In this document: positions 43,676-53,652 of the stretch, piece after piece
Layout: each line of letters opens with the position of its first letter
Position numbering within the stretch: the first letter of the stretch is position 1
NCBI GenBank assembly: GCA_000471925.1
Contig: CP006667.1
Coordinates: forward strand, 496,001 to 560,000
Length of the DNA: 64,000 nt
Source of the DNA: Ralstonia pickettii DTP0602
GTDB taxonomy: Bacteria; Pseudomonadota; Gammaproteobacteria; Burkholderiales; Burkholderiaceae
Reading direction: 5' to 3'
Notes under the pieces: model-generated
Database searches by the model: none
Told to the model about the DNA's origin: nothing
What the model saw: only the letters and a program-made list of their open reading frames with translations
Made by a program: the position numbers and the translations under genes

Positions 43676-45373
43676 TCAGTCGTTGGCGTAGATGTTCACG
43701 TCCTTGGTCTCACGGACGAACAGCGCGCCGATCACGAAGGTGATGGCCGCGATGATGATCGGGTACCAGAGGCCATAGTAGATGTTGCCGTTCTGGGCCA
43801 CCAGCGCGAACGAGATGGTGGGCAGCAGGCCGCCGAACCAGCCGTTGCCGATGTGATACGGCAGCGACATCGAGGTGTAGCGGATGCGGGTCGGGAACAG
43901 CTCAACCAGCATGGCGGCGATCGGGCCATACACCATCGTGACGTAGATCACCAGGATGACCAGGATCACCAGCACCATGATCGTGTTCATCTGCGCCGGG
44001 TCGGCCTTGGCCGGGTAGCCGGCGGCGGACATGGCGCCGCTCACTTCCTTCTTGAACGCCACGATCTGGGTCTTGCTGGCATCGTCGAAGCTGTGGCCGT
44101 TGGCAAGCTTGGCGTCGAAGGCCTTGATCTCCTTGTCGCCGATCTTGACCGTTGCCACCGTGCCGGCCGGGGCTTCCACCACTTCATAGCTGGCCGAAGA
44201 CTGGGCCAGGGTGCGCTTGGCGATATCGCACGAGCTGCGGAAGTCGATCTCGCGGGCGATCGGGCTGCCCTGGAACGAGCACTGCTTCGGATCCGCGGTC
44301 ACCACGATCTGGGCGCTCTGCTGGGCGCGCTCCAGCGCCGGGTTGGCGTAGTGGGTCAGCGCCTTGAACAGCGGGAAGTAGGTCAGCACGGCCAGCGCGC
44401 AGCCTGCCATGATGATCCACTTGCGGCCGATCTTGTCGGACAGCGCCCCGAAGAAGATGAAGAACGGCGTGCCGATCACCAGTGCGCCGGCAATCAGCAG
44501 GTTGGCCGTCTTGGCATCGACCTTGAGTACCTGGGTCAGGAAGAACAGCGCGTAGAACTGGCCGGTGTACCAGACCACGGCCTGGCCGGCGGTCAGGCCG
44601 AGCAGGGCCAGGATCACGATCTTCAGGTTGCGCCACTGCGCGAAGGACTCGGTCAGCGGGGCCTTGGAGGTCTTGCCCTCTGCCTTCATGCGCTGGAACG
44701 CCGGCGATTCATTCATCGACAGGCGGATGTACACCGATACGCCGAGCAGCAGGATCGACAGCAGGAACGGGATGCGCCAGCCCCAGACTTCGAAGTTCGG
44801 GCCGGTCAGCTCGCGGCACAGCAGGATCACGATCAGCGACAGGAACAGCCCCAGCGTGGCGGTGGTCTGGATCCACGCGGTATAGGAGCCGCGCTTGCCG
44901 TGCGGCGCGTGCTCGGCCACGTAGGTGGCGGCACCGCCATACTCGCCGCCAAGCGCCAGGCCCTGCAGCATGCGCAGCGCGATCAGGATGATCGGAGCCG
45001 CCCAGCCGATCGTGGCAAAGCCCGGCAGCAGGCCGACGATGAACGTCGACACGCCCATGATCAGGATCGTTACCAGGAAGGTGTACTTGCGCCCGATCAT
45101 GTCGCCCAGGCGGCCGAACACCAGTGCGCCGAACGGCCGCACGATAAAGCCGGCGGCAAACGCGAGCAGCGCGAAGATGAAGGCCGAGGTCGGATCCAGT
45201 CCGGCGAAGAACTGCTTGGCGATGATCGCCGCCAGCGAGCCGTAGAGATAAAAGTCGTACCACTCGAACACCGTGCCCAGCGAAGAGGCAAGGATCACCT
45301 TGCGCTCTTCGTGGGTCATCGGTGCGTTCTGCGCGCCCCTTCCGGGCACCGCGACGTTCTGCACGTTTGCCAT
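43676..45373 (-). CDS. MFS metabolite:H+ symporter (MHS/ProP type) with a large inserted loop
   Basis: Major-facilitator transporter of the metabolite:H+ symporter group, 565 residues. LGTVFEWYDFYLYGSLAAII near residues 32-51, RPFGALVFGRLGDMIGRKYT, RMLQGLALGGEYGGAATYVAEH and TRIRYTSMSLPYHIGNGWFG are diagnostic. Between about residues 365 and 465 lies a hydrophilic stretch of roughly 100 residues with two Cys (KQCSFQGSP, SSCDIAKR), where usual family members have only a short connection. Substrates of the group include proline/betaine, citrate, ketoglutarate and shikimate; the one here is unknown. It stands alone between terminators. Confidence 0.87.
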   Translation of the reverse strand: MANVQNVAVPGRGAQNAPMTHEERKVILASSLGTVFEWYDFYLYGSLAAIIAKQFFAGLDPTSAFIFALLAFAAGFIVRPFGALVFGRLGDMIGRKYTFLVTILIMGVSTFIVGLLPGFATIGWAAPIILIALRMLQGLALGGEYGGAATYVAEHAPHGKRGSYTAWIQTTATLGLFLSLIVILLCRELTGPNFEVWGWRIPFLLSILLLGVSVYIRLSMNESPAFQRMKAEGKTSKAPLTESFAQWRNLKIVILALLGLTAGQAVVWYTGQFYALFFLTQVLKVDAKTANLLIAGALVIGTPFFIFFGALSDKIGRKWIIMAGCALAVLTYFPLFKALTHYANPALERAQQSAQIVVTADPKQCSFQGSPIAREIDFRSSCDIAKRTLAQSSASYEVVEAPAGTVATVKIGDKEIKAFDAKLANGHSFDDASKTQIVAFKKEVSGAMSAAGYPAKADPAQMNTIMVLVILVILVIYVTMVYGPIAAMLVELFPTRIRYTSMSLPYHIGNGWFGGLLPTISFALVAQNGNIYYGLWYPIIIAAITFVIGALFVRETKDVNIYAND

Positions 45374-45620
45374 CTTGTCTCCTCCGTCTGGAATGAATCT
45401 CGGGCAAGGCGCGGCGACGCGGGAAAGGCCCGTGCCGCTGGCCGGGAGCCTGAGTTGCAGTGGATTGTGGGAGGCGAAACTTACTGAGTTCTGACAGATT
45501 CGCGCGCAAAAAGGCCGAAATAATCGGGGTATACGCTAGCGGTGCGCGGTGCCTGGCATGCTGCGACGCACTCGCTTTCAGCCGTGCGATGGCTTCGGGG
45601 CGCGATTTACCGGCGTGCGG

Positions 45621-45956
45621 CTATGCAGCATCGATGCCTGCGCCGCGCGAAGCACCCTGCGAAGGGAGGGGGGCGGGCACGGCCTCGCTGTCGGTCGCCC
45701 TGTCAGCTTCGTCGTCGGCGCGGTTCATGCGCCAGGCATAGAGCGCGGCCATCAGCACGTACACCACCAGCGCGCCCTGGGCGCCGACCCAGAACGAGAA
45801 CGGCCAGCCGAAGAAGTCGAAGCGCAGCTCGCGCGCGAACCATGCCACCACGAAGGTGACCACGAACCAGACGCACAGCAGCCCGGCGATCCAGCGCAGG
45901 TTGCGATGCCAGGCCTGGCGCTGGCGGGCATCGGGACGATAGGGGACCTGGCTCAT
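45621..45956 (-). CDS. DUF4212 membrane protein
   Basis: A 111-residue protein with two membrane helices (LRWIAGLLCVWFVVTFVVAWF, then FSFWVGAQGALVVYVLMAAL) and the FARELRFDFFGWPFSFW signature of DUF4212, the small subunit that normally accompanies a sodium/solute symporter (VC_2705 family). Its start overlaps the sensor kinase stop by 4 bp. No symporter gene follows; the next gene is an unrelated MFS transporter behind its own gap. The C-terminal 25 residues are Ala/Pro/Ser-rich. An in-frame ORF reaching back to 46829 is antisense-frame noise inside the kinase gene. Confidence 0.82.
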   Translation of the reverse strand: MSQVPYRPDARQRQAWHRNLRWIAGLLCVWFVVTFVVAWFARELRFDFFGWPFSFWVGAQGALVVYVLMAALYAWRMNRADDEADRATDSEAVPAPLPSQGASRGAGIDAA

Positions 45957-47512
45957 TCTGCTGGCGGCTCGGTGGGACGGCGCAGCGTCACGCGGAAATG
46001 CGCGCCCGCGAGCCGCGGCGATTGTTGGTAGACGTGGTCGGAAATCTGCACATCGCCGCCGTGCTGCTGCACGATCTCGCGCACGATGGCCAGGCCCAGG
46101 CCGCTGCCTTCGGTATTGGTGCCGAGCACGCGGTAGAAACGCTCCATCACGCGTTCGCGCTCGGCCGGCGGGATGCCCGGCCCGGTGTCTTCCACGTCCA
46201 GGTAGGCGAAGGGCTCGAATGCATCGGCGCTGACACGCACGGTGGCATGGCCGCCGCGCGGCGTGTAGCGGATGGCGTTGTCGAGCAGGTTGTTCAGCAT
46301 TTCGGTCAGCATCAGCCGGTTGCCCTGCACCATCACCGGATGGTCGCTCGCATCGAGCCCCAGGTCGATCTCGCGCGCCCAGGCCTGCGGCAGCCAGTCC
46401 TTGACCACCTCGCGCGCCAGCGCCGACAGGTCCAGCGCCGCCATGCCGCCGGAGCCGGCCAGGTTCTCCATGCGCGCCAGTGACAGCAGCTGCGTGACCA
46501 GGTGCGCGGTGCGCTCCGAGCTGCCGGCGATCTGCGCCAGCGAGCGCCGCAGCTCTTCCGGCGACTGCTCGCGCTGGGCCAGCTCGGCCTGCATGCGCAG
46601 CCCCGCGAGCGGGGTCTTCATCTGGTGCGCGGCATCGGCGATAAAGCGCTTTTGCGTCTGCACCGACTGGTCCAGTCGCGCCAGCAACTCGTTGAACGAG
46701 CCCACCAGCGGCGTGATCTCCTGCGGCGCGGCGCGTTCGTCGATGGGGCTGGTGTCGCCCGGGTTGCGCGTGCGGATGCGCTGCTGGATCGCAGTGAGCG
46801 GCGCGAGGCCGCGCGACAGCCCGAACCACACCAGCACCACCGCCAGCGGCAGGATCACGAACTGCGGCAGGATCACGCCCTTGATGATTTCGTTGGCCAG
46901 CCGCGCGCGCTTGTCCAGGGTCTCGGCCACCTGTACCAGCACCGGCTGCGTGCCGCTGACGTGCTTGAGGTCGATATAGGTATAGGCCACGCGCACGTCG
47001 TTGCCCGCCACGCGGTCATCCCGCAGGGACACCAGGCCCGCATGGCCCTGGTCTTCCTCGGACGGCAGCGGCAGGTCGTGGTCGCCGGCGATGTACTCGC
47101 CGCGCTTGCCCACCACCTGGTAGTAGATGTTGTCGGTCTCGTCGGCGCGCAGGATCTCGCGCGCCGACAGTGGCAGCTGCAGCGTGACGCGGCCGTTCAC
47201 CTCGCGCACCTGCTGCGACAGCACGATGGCGCTGGCCTCCAGCGCGCGGTCGAAGGGGCCGTTGGCGATCGACTTGGCCACCAGGTAGGTCACCGCGATG
47301 CTCATTGGCCAGAGCAGCAACAGCGGCGCCAGCATCCAGTCGAGGATCTCGCCGAAGAGCGAGCGCGGCGCCGGATGCGCGGTGCTTTCTTCCAGGTGCG
47401 GCAGCGCCTCGGCCAGTTCCTGGTCGGCGGCCTCGGCGTCGGGCGCCGCGGTGGGGGAGGGGGGTGGCGCCGCGCGGTGCGGGCGCCGCCAGGGCAGTCG
47501 CAGCAGGCTCAT
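45953..47512 (-). CDS. Sensor histidine kinase (TctE/QseC-like, 2CSK N-terminal domain)
   Basis: Inner-membrane kinase of 519 residues. After a Pro/Ala-rich cytoplasmic start, a helix near LDWMLAPLLLLWPMSIAVTY begins a periplasmic 2CSK_N sensor domain, closed by a second helix (ILPQFVILPLAVVLVWFGLS). A HAMP region leads to the H-box FIADAAHQMKTPLAGLR near residues 280-296, the N-box MLNNLLDNAIRYTP, and the G-boxes DTGPGIPPAER and GSGLGLAIVREI. It pairs with the response regulator 70 bp upstream and overlaps the DUF4212 gene, so it probably senses a small carboxylate taken up by a symporter. Confidence 0.9.
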   Translation of the reverse strand: MSLLRLPWRRPHRAAPPPSPTAAPDAEAADQELAEALPHLEESTAHPAPRSLFGEILDWMLAPLLLLWPMSIAVTYLVAKSIANGPFDRALEASAIVLSQQVREVNGRVTLQLPLSAREILRADETDNIYYQVVGKRGEYIAGDHDLPLPSEEDQGHAGLVSLRDDRVAGNDVRVAYTYIDLKHVSGTQPVLVQVAETLDKRARLANEIIKGVILPQFVILPLAVVLVWFGLSRGLAPLTAIQQRIRTRNPGDTSPIDERAAPQEITPLVGSFNELLARLDQSVQTQKRFIADAAHQMKTPLAGLRMQAELAQREQSPEELRRSLAQIAGSSERTAHLVTQLLSLARMENLAGSGGMAALDLSALAREVVKDWLPQAWAREIDLGLDASDHPVMVQGNRLMLTEMLNNLLDNAIRYTPRGGHATVRVSADAFEPFAYLDVEDTGPGIPPAERERVMERFYRVLGTNTEGSGLGLAIVREIVQQHGGDVQISDHVYQQSPRLAGAHFRVTLRRPTEPPAE

Positions 47513-47582
47513 CTCGACGGTGTGGCCTCAGGTCCGGTCGCGGGTTCGCCTGCGGAGAAATGAAATCGGCGGACGGGGTTTG

Positions 47583-48272
47583 TCAGTGTTGGGCAGTAAC
47601 GGCCGGCTGGAATTTCTCCAGGCAGTAGCCCAGCCCGCGCACCGTGGCGATGCGGATGCCGCCCACCTCGATTTTCTTGCGCAGCCGGTGCACGTAGACC
47701 TCGATCGCGTTGTTGCTGACTTCCTCGCCCCACTCGCACAGGTGGTCCACCAGCTGCTCCTTGGATACCAGCCGGCCGCTGCGGGTCAGCAGGATTTCCA
47801 GCAGGCCGGTCTCGCGCGCGGACAGTTCCAGCATCTGGTCGTTCAGGTAGGCGATGCGCCCGACCTGGTCGTAGGACAGCGGCCCGTGGCGCATCAGCGT
47901 GGCGCCGCCGCCGGCACCGCGCCGCACCAGCGCGCGCACGCGCGCCTCCAGCTCGGACAGCGCGAAGGGCTTGGCCATGTAGTCGTCGGCGCCCAGGTCC
48001 AGGCCCTTGACGCGCTCGTCGACGCTGTCGGCGGCGGTCAGGATCAGCACCGGCAGCATCGCGCCGCGCGCGCGCAGGCGCTTGAGCACCTCCAGCCCGG
48101 ACATGCGCGGCAGGCCCAGGTCCAGGATCAGCAGGTCGAAGGTCTGGGTCGACAGCGCCGAATCGGCTTCGAGGCCATTGGCGACGTAGTCGACGGCATA
48201 ACCCGAGTGGCGTAACGAACGCGTCAGGCCATCGGCCAGCACGTCGTCATCTTCGGCGATCAGAATGCGCAT
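47583..48272 (-). CDS. OmpR/PhoB-type two-component response regulator
   Basis: DNA-binding response regulator of 229 residues. The receiver has the acidic pair in ILIAEDDDVLADGL, the phospho-acceptor Asp in LLILDLGLPRMSG (about residue 51), Thr in LILTAAD and Lys in YMAKPFALSELEAR. The C-terminal winged helix shows LSARETGLLEILL, NNAIEVYVHRLRKKIEVG and IATVRGLGYCLE. ATG 48272 fits the family N-terminus; the longer frame to 48347 is not supported. It lies divergent from recA and is cotranscribed with the kinase. Confidence 0.92.
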   Translation of the reverse strand: MRILIAEDDDVLADGLTRSLRHSGYAVDYVANGLEADSALSTQTFDLLILDLGLPRMSGLEVLKRLRARGAMLPVLILTAADSVDERVKGLDLGADDYMAKPFALSELEARVRALVRRGAGGGATLMRHGPLSYDQVGRIAYLNDQMLELSARETGLLEILLTRSGRLVSKEQLVDHLCEWGEEVSNNAIEVYVHRLRKKIEVGGIRIATVRGLGYCLEKFQPAVTAQH

Positions 48273-48336
48273 GGTTTGTCTCCACCTGGCCGGCAGAGCC
48301 GGCGCCGGGAATCGGATGAACCGGGCGCGATGGGGC

Positions 48337-48365
48337 TTGCCAAGCATACTGTTTTTTTATACAGT
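48337..48365 (+). promoter_or_regulatory. recA promoter
   Basis: TTGCCA (48337-48342), a 17-bp spacer and TACAGT (48360-48365) make a sigma70 promoter. The -10 overlaps the right half of the LexA box, so LexA binding would occlude it. Confidence 0.7.
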
Positions 48366-48366
48366 A
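48347..48366. promoter_or_regulatory. Perfect LexA (SOS) box of recA
   Basis: TACTGTTTTTTTATACAGTA is the gram-negative LexA consensus TACTGT-N8-ACAGTA with no mismatch, about 150 bp before the recA start. It places recA (and recX by read-through) in the SOS regulon. Confidence 0.92.
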
Positions 48367-48516
48367 CCCGCAATTCCGCACGGGCTGCCGGGCGCGTCAT
48401 AATTTGCAAGCCTGCAGCGTGGCCGCGCAGACAGCCGGGCCGGGGCGCTGACCCCGGAAAATGCCGGTACCGCGCCACATGCGGCCTATTTATACACCAT
48501 TGATTCAAGGACGACC

Positions 48517-49572
<1,056 letters not shown>

Positions 49573-49601
49573 CCCCCGCCAGCGGCCGCTTCAGCAGCCG
49601 G

Positions 49602-49635
49602 AAGGCCGGAGCATCGCCGATGCGCCGGCCTTTTT
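49602..49635 (+). terminator. Hairpin terminator between recA and recX
   Basis: Outer stem AGGCCGG / CCGGCCT and inner stem GCATC / GATGC, followed by TTTTT. It should end most recA transcripts and let a fraction read into recX, the usual way RecX is kept far below RecA. Confidence 0.88.
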
Positions 49636-49686
49636 GCTTTGGCTGCATGACGCAGTGCCAGCCCATGCCAATGCCCTGACCCCTCG

Positions 49687-50154
49687 ATGGCAACCCGTCC
49701 CCCGCTTTCCCTCAAGGCCCGCGCCGTCGGCTACCTGTCGCGCCGCGAGCACAGCCGTACCGAACTGGCACGCAAGTTGGCGCCGCATGCCGAGTCGCCC
49801 GAGCAGCTCGAGCAGTTGCTGGACGCGCTCGAGCGCGAGAACTGGCTGTCCAACCAGCGCTTTGCCGACAGCCTGGTGCACCGCCGCGGCGCCCGCTATG
49901 GCACCGCCCGGGTCATGCAGGAAGCCAAGACCCACAAGCTGGGCAGCGAACAGCTGGGCGAACTGCAGGACCGGCTGCGCGCGACCGAGGCCGAGCGCGC
50001 GCGCGAGGTCTGGCGCAAGCGCTTCGGCTCGCCGCCGGCCACGCCCGAGGAGCGGGCCAAGCAGGTCCGCTTCATGGTGGCGCGAGGGTTTTCGCGTTCC
50101 GTGGTCGGCAAGATTATCCAGGGGGCGGACGAAGAGTACGGGGACGAGACTTGA
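49687..50154 (+). CDS. recX: Regulatory protein RecX
   Basis: Small alpha-helical inhibitor that caps RecA filaments. The 155-residue protein has the three-repeat RecX pattern: AVGYLSRREHSRTELARKL near residues 13-31, LEQLLDALERENWLSNQRFADSLVHRR in the middle, and AKQVRFMVARGFSRSVVGKII at the end. It lies 114 bp after recA on the same strand, the normal arrangement. Confidence 0.95.
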   Translation: MATRPPLSLKARAVGYLSRREHSRTELARKLAPHAESPEQLEQLLDALERENWLSNQRFADSLVHRRGARYGTARVMQEAKTHKLGSEQLGELQDRLRATEAERAREVWRKRFGSPPATPEERAKQVRFMVARGFSRSVVGKIIQGADEEYGDET

Positions 50155-50483
50155 TACGTCGGTGCTCAAAGCCTCTCATTTTTCTGCCCGATTACCTGCA
50201 CGGGAGGAAGGGTGTTTTCGCTGCATTGCGCCATTAGTCGTGGCTCCGCAGCCACGCAGCTGTCGTGCGCGACACCACGTAAATCCCCGTTACGGCTGGT
50301 GCGTTGCGGAAATACCTCGCGCAATGGCGCGCGGCCCGTGGTCGGCCAACAATGCGGCGCGACAGTCGCCGCACAAGGATGTTCCCGGGCAACGCGGCGC
50401 GGCATGTTAAACTCCCCAGGTTATTCGGTGCTCCGGCACCGCCGTTCCCGAGCCCCCAGCGTTTCCGTTATTCCAGCCTGGCC
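50155..50483. other. 329-bp gap between recX and the DUF2889 gene
   Basis: No coding region is supported on either strand. A small hairpin GTGGC / GCCAC occurs near 50238-50253, and the right end (50430-50483) must hold the start signals of the next gene. No convincing promoter or terminator was recognised. Confidence 0.4.
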
Positions 50484-51179
50484 ATGCCTCTGTCCCAGCC
50501 CGTCAACCGCTCCCCGCGCCACCGCCGTGCCATCACGGCCGATGCGTACCAGAGGGAGGACGGCCTGTGGGATATCGAGGTGCGCCTGACCGACACCAAG
50601 CCCCGCGACATCGAACTTGCCGGCGACCGCATCCGCCCGCTGGGCCAGCCCCTGCACGACCTGTGGCTGCGCATCACGATCGACGAGGCAATGACGGTGC
50701 TGGATGCCGAGGCCTGCTCCGACTGGGTGCCGTACCCGTCGCAGTGCGACACCATCGGCCCGGCCTACCGCAAGCTGATCGGCCTGAACCTGCGCAAGGG
50801 CTTCCGCAAGGCGGTGCGCGAGCGCCTGGGCGGCATCAACGGCTGCTCGCACCTGACCGAGGCCGCCGGCGTGCTGCCCAGCACGGCGATCCAGGCCTTT
50901 GCCGGTGAAGTCATCAGTATCCGCGACAACGGCGAGGACGATCCGAATCCGGAGCCGCCCTATCAGTTGAACGGCTGCCACGCCCTGCGTTTCGATGGCG
51001 AGGTGGTACGAGAGTTTTACCCGCGCTGGTATGGTCACCAGCCGACGCCCAAGGCACGGGCCGAGGCAGCACCTGCCGTCGCAACCGCGCCTCAGGCGCA
51101 GACCGCGGCCAATGGCGACCGCGGCAATCACGGCAATGACGCTGTCCCGGCCGACCGGCCAACCGGCACCTCCGGCTGA
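50484..51179 (+). CDS. DUF2889 family protein
   Basis: A 231-residue soluble protein of the DUF2889 family, function unknown. [20 protein letters not shown] begins the domain (about residues 14-33). It continues with [23 protein letters not shown] and the Cys-containing [15 protein letters not shown] and [10 protein letters not shown] segments, which are conserved in the family, and ends with FYPRWYG. The last 40 residues are Ala/Gly-rich and probably disordered. ATG 50484 fits best; the ORF is open back to 50304. It stands alone between recX and sucC. Confidence 0.8.
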   Translation: MPLSQPVNRSPRHRRAITADAYQREDGLWDIEVRLTDTKPRDIELAGDRIRPLGQPLHDLWLRITIDEAMTVLDAEACSDWVPYPSQCDTIGPAYRKLIGLNLRKGFRKAVRERLGGINGCSHLTEAAGVLPSTAIQAFAGEVISIRDNGEDDPNPEPPYQLNGCHALRFDGEVVREFYPRWYGHQPTPKARAEAAPAVATAPQAQTAANGDRGNHGNDAVPADRPTGTSG

Positions 51180-51270
51180 TTCTCAGGATCGGCCAGCCAG
51201 ACGAGAGATTTCGTCTCCTTTTTCAGATTCTTCCCTTCTACCTTTTACGCCTACCCGAAAGGAAACACGC

Positions 51271-52437
51271 ATGAATATCCATGAGTATCAAGGCAAGGAA
51301 ATCCTGCGCAAATACAATGTGCCGGTTCCGCGCGGCATCCCCGCGTTCTCGGTTGACGAGGCCCTGAAGGCCGCAGAACAGCTCGGCGGCCCGGTGTGGG
51401 TTGTCAAGGCTCAGATTCATGCGGGTGGCCGCGGCAAGGGCGGCGGTGTCAAGGTTGCCAAGAGCATCGACGACGTCAAGACCTACGCTTCGAACATCCT
51501 GGGCATGCAACTGGTCACGCACCAGACCGGCCCGGAAGGCAAGAAGGTCAACCGCCTGCTGATCGAAGAAGGCGCCGACATCAAGAAGGAACTGTACGTT
51601 TCGCTGGTGGTGGACCGTGTTTCGCAGAAGGTCGCGCTGATGGCCTCGAGCGAAGGCGGCATGGACATTGAAGAAGTCGCTGCCCACACCCCGGAAAAGA
51701 TCCACACCCTGATCATCGAGCCGTCGGTTGGCCTGACCGACGCTGAAGCCGACGACATCGCCCGCAAAATCGGCGTGCCCGACGCGAGCGTGGCGCAAGC
51801 CCGCCAGGCCCTGCAAGGCCTGTACAAGGCGTTCTATGAAACCGACGCTTCGCTGGCCGAAATCAACCCGCTGATCCTGACCGGCGACGGCAAGGTCATC
51901 GCCCTGGACGCCAAGTTCAACTTCGACTCGAACGCGCTGTTCCGTCACCCGGAAATCGTCGCCTACCGCGACCTGGATGAAGAAGACGCCAACGAAATCG
52001 AAGCCTCGAAGTTCGACCTGGCCTACATCTCGCTGGACGGCAACATCGGCTGCCTGGTGAACGGCGCCGGCCTGGCCATGGCCACCATGGACACCATCAA
52101 GCTGTTCGGCGGCGAGCCGGCCAACTTCCTCGACGTGGGCGGCGGTGCCACCACCGAGAAGGTGACCGAAGCCTTCAAGCTGATGCTGAGCAACCCGAAC
52201 GTGCAGGCCATCCTGGTCAATATCTTCGGCGGCATCATGCGTTGCGACGTGATCGCCGAAGGCGTGATCTCCGCGTCCAAGGCCGTGCACCTGACGGTGC
52301 CGCTGGTCGTGCGCATGAAGGGCACCAACGAAGACCTCGGCAAGAAGATGCTGGCCGACTCGGGCCTGCCCATCATCTCGGCCGACACGATGGAAGAAGC
52401 CGCCCAGAAGGTGGTGGCCGCTGCCGCTGGCAAGTAA
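51271..52437 (+). CDS. sucC: Succinyl-CoA synthetase beta subunit (ADP-forming)
   Basis: TCA-cycle enzyme subunit that binds the nucleotide and succinate. The 388-residue protein starts [20 protein letters not shown], with ATP-grasp segments [20 protein letters not shown] near residue 46 and [14 protein letters not shown], the succinate loop [12 protein letters not shown] and [27 protein letters not shown] Shine-Dalgarno precedes ATG 51271. It lies directly upstream of sucD; codon use is strongly biased, as expected for high expression. Confidence 0.97.
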   Translation: MNIHEYQGKEILRKYNVPVPRGIPAFSVDEALKAAEQLGGPVWVVKAQIHAGGRGKGGGVKVAKSIDDVKTYASNILGMQLVTHQTGPEGKKVNRLLIEEGADIKKELYVSLVVDRVSQKVALMASSEGGMDIEEVAAHTPEKIHTLIIEPSVGLTDAEADDIARKIGVPDASVAQARQALQGLYKAFYETDASLAEINPLILTGDGKVIALDAKFNFDSNALFRHPEIVAYRDLDEEDANEIEASKFDLAYISLDGNIGCLVNGAGLAMATMDTIKLFGGEPANFLDVGGGATTEKVTEAFKLMLSNPNVQAILVNIFGGIMRCDVIAEGVISASKAVHLTVPLVVRMKGTNEDLGKKMLADSGLPIISADTMEEAAQKVVAAAAGK

Positions 52438-52536
52438 GCCGTCGCACGAACGCAACCATACGCGAACGCGAGCGGTGCGCAGGCGCTCCCTTGAGCCCTT
52501 GCGCGCGCCGCTCGTAGCCAAGCAAAGGATTACAGC

Positions 52537-53418
52537 ATGTCGATTCTGATCAACAAAGACACCAAGGTCATCACCCAGGGCATCACCGGCAAGACCGGCC
52601 AGTTCCACACCCGTGGCTGCCGCGACTATGCCAACGGCAAGAACTGCTTCGTCGCAGGCGTGAACCCGAAGAAGGCCGGCGAAGACTTCGAAGGCATTCC
52701 CATCTACGCCAGCGTCAAGGACGCCAAGGCCCAGACCGGCGCCACCGTGTCGGTCATCTACGTGCCGCCCGCAGGCGCCGCCGCCGCGATCTGGGAAGCC
52801 GTTGACGCCGACCTGGACCTGGTGGTCTGCATTACCGAAGGCATCCCCGTGCGCGACATGATGGAAGTCAAGGACCGCATGCGCCGCGAGAAGAAGAAGA
52901 CCCTGCTGCTGGGACCGAACTGCCCGGGCCTGATCACGCCGGACGAAATCAAGATCGGCATCATGCCGGGTCACATCCACCGCAAGGGCCGCATCGGCGT
53001 GGTGTCGCGCTCGGGCACGCTGACGTACGAAGCCGTGGGCCAGCTGACCGCGCTGGGCCTGGGCCAGTCGTCGGCTGTCGGCATCGGTGGCGACCCCATC
53101 AACGGCCTGAAGCACATCGACGTGATGAAGATGTTCAACGACGATCCGGAAACGGACGCCGTGGTCATGATCGGTGAGATCGGCGGTCCGGACGAAGCCA
53201 ACGCGGCCAACTGGATCAAGGACAACATGAAGAAGCCGGTGGTCGGCTTCATCGCTGGCGTGACCGCGCCTCCGGGCAAGCGCATGGGCCACGCCGGCGC
53301 GCTGATCTCGGGCGGTGCCGATACCGCCCAGGCCAAGCTGGAAATCATGGAAGCCTGCGGTATCAAGGTGACCAAGAACCCGTCGGAGATGGGCCGCCTG
53401 CTGAAGGCGATGCTGTAA
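52537..53418 (+). CDS. sucD: Succinyl-CoA synthetase alpha subunit
   Basis: Catalytic alpha subunit that binds CoA and carries the phosphohistidine. The 293-residue protein has TQGITGKTGQFHTRGCRDY near residue 12, the CoA-binding fold with VIYVPPAGAAAAIWEAVDAD, LLGPNCPGLITPDE, and the active His in GKRMGHAGALISGG (about residue 250). It is 99 bp after sucC; a clear terminator follows. Confidence 0.97.
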   Translation: MSILINKDTKVITQGITGKTGQFHTRGCRDYANGKNCFVAGVNPKKAGEDFEGIPIYASVKDAKAQTGATVSVIYVPPAGAAAAIWEAVDADLDLVVCITEGIPVRDMMEVKDRMRREKKKTLLLGPNCPGLITPDEIKIGIMPGHIHRKGRIGVVSRSGTLTYEAVGQLTALGLGQSSAVGIGGDPINGLKHIDVMKMFNDDPETDAVVMIGEIGGPDEANAANWIKDNMKKPVVGFIAGVTAPPGKRMGHAGALISGGADTAQAKLEIMEACGIKVTKNPSEMGRLLKAML

Positions 53419-53462
53419 GTCGTACCTCGCCATTCCAGCGAGCGCTGGAATGACGAACCAGG

Positions 53463-53490
53463 CAAAGCCCCTGCCCGCGCGGGGGCTTTG
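53463..53490 (+). terminator. Intrinsic terminator of sucCD
   Basis: Nine-base stem CAAAGCCCC / GGGGCTTTG with a ten-base loop, followed by TCTTTC. Ends the sucC-sucD operon. Confidence 0.85.
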
Positions 53491-53577
53491 TCTTTCTGGC
53501 GGACGTTTCAGCGTGGCTTCCGGCACGAAACATTACAGAATTGAAATCTAATCGAAAGGTTCGTGCGGTAAACAGTC

Positions 53578-53597
53578 ATGTCCGTGTTTTGAGACAT
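53578..53597. promoter_or_regulatory. Inverted repeat ATGTC-N10-GACAT upstream of terC
   Basis: A perfect five-base inverted repeat with ten-base spacing lies about 60 bp before the TerC-family start. It could bind a dimeric regulator. I looked for and did not find the pattern of a yybP-ykoY manganese riboswitch in this leader. Confidence 0.3.
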
Positions 53598-53652
53598 CCG
53601 AAACCCCGTCAGATGACGGGTGTGCCACCTATAAAATTCGAGGAGCCCTGCC

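Noticed and set aside
45621..46829. 402-codon frame including the DUF4212 protein
   Set aside because: Only the last 111 codons are real; the rest runs inside the sensor kinase gene in another frame.
51238..53526. 762-codon minus-strand frame opposite sucCD
   Set aside because: Antisense of two highly expressed TCA-cycle genes; no protein family is recognisable.
53419..53652. Possible yybP-ykoY manganese riboswitch before the TerC-family gene
   Set aside because: The conserved loops of that riboswitch were not found; only a simple inverted repeat is present.
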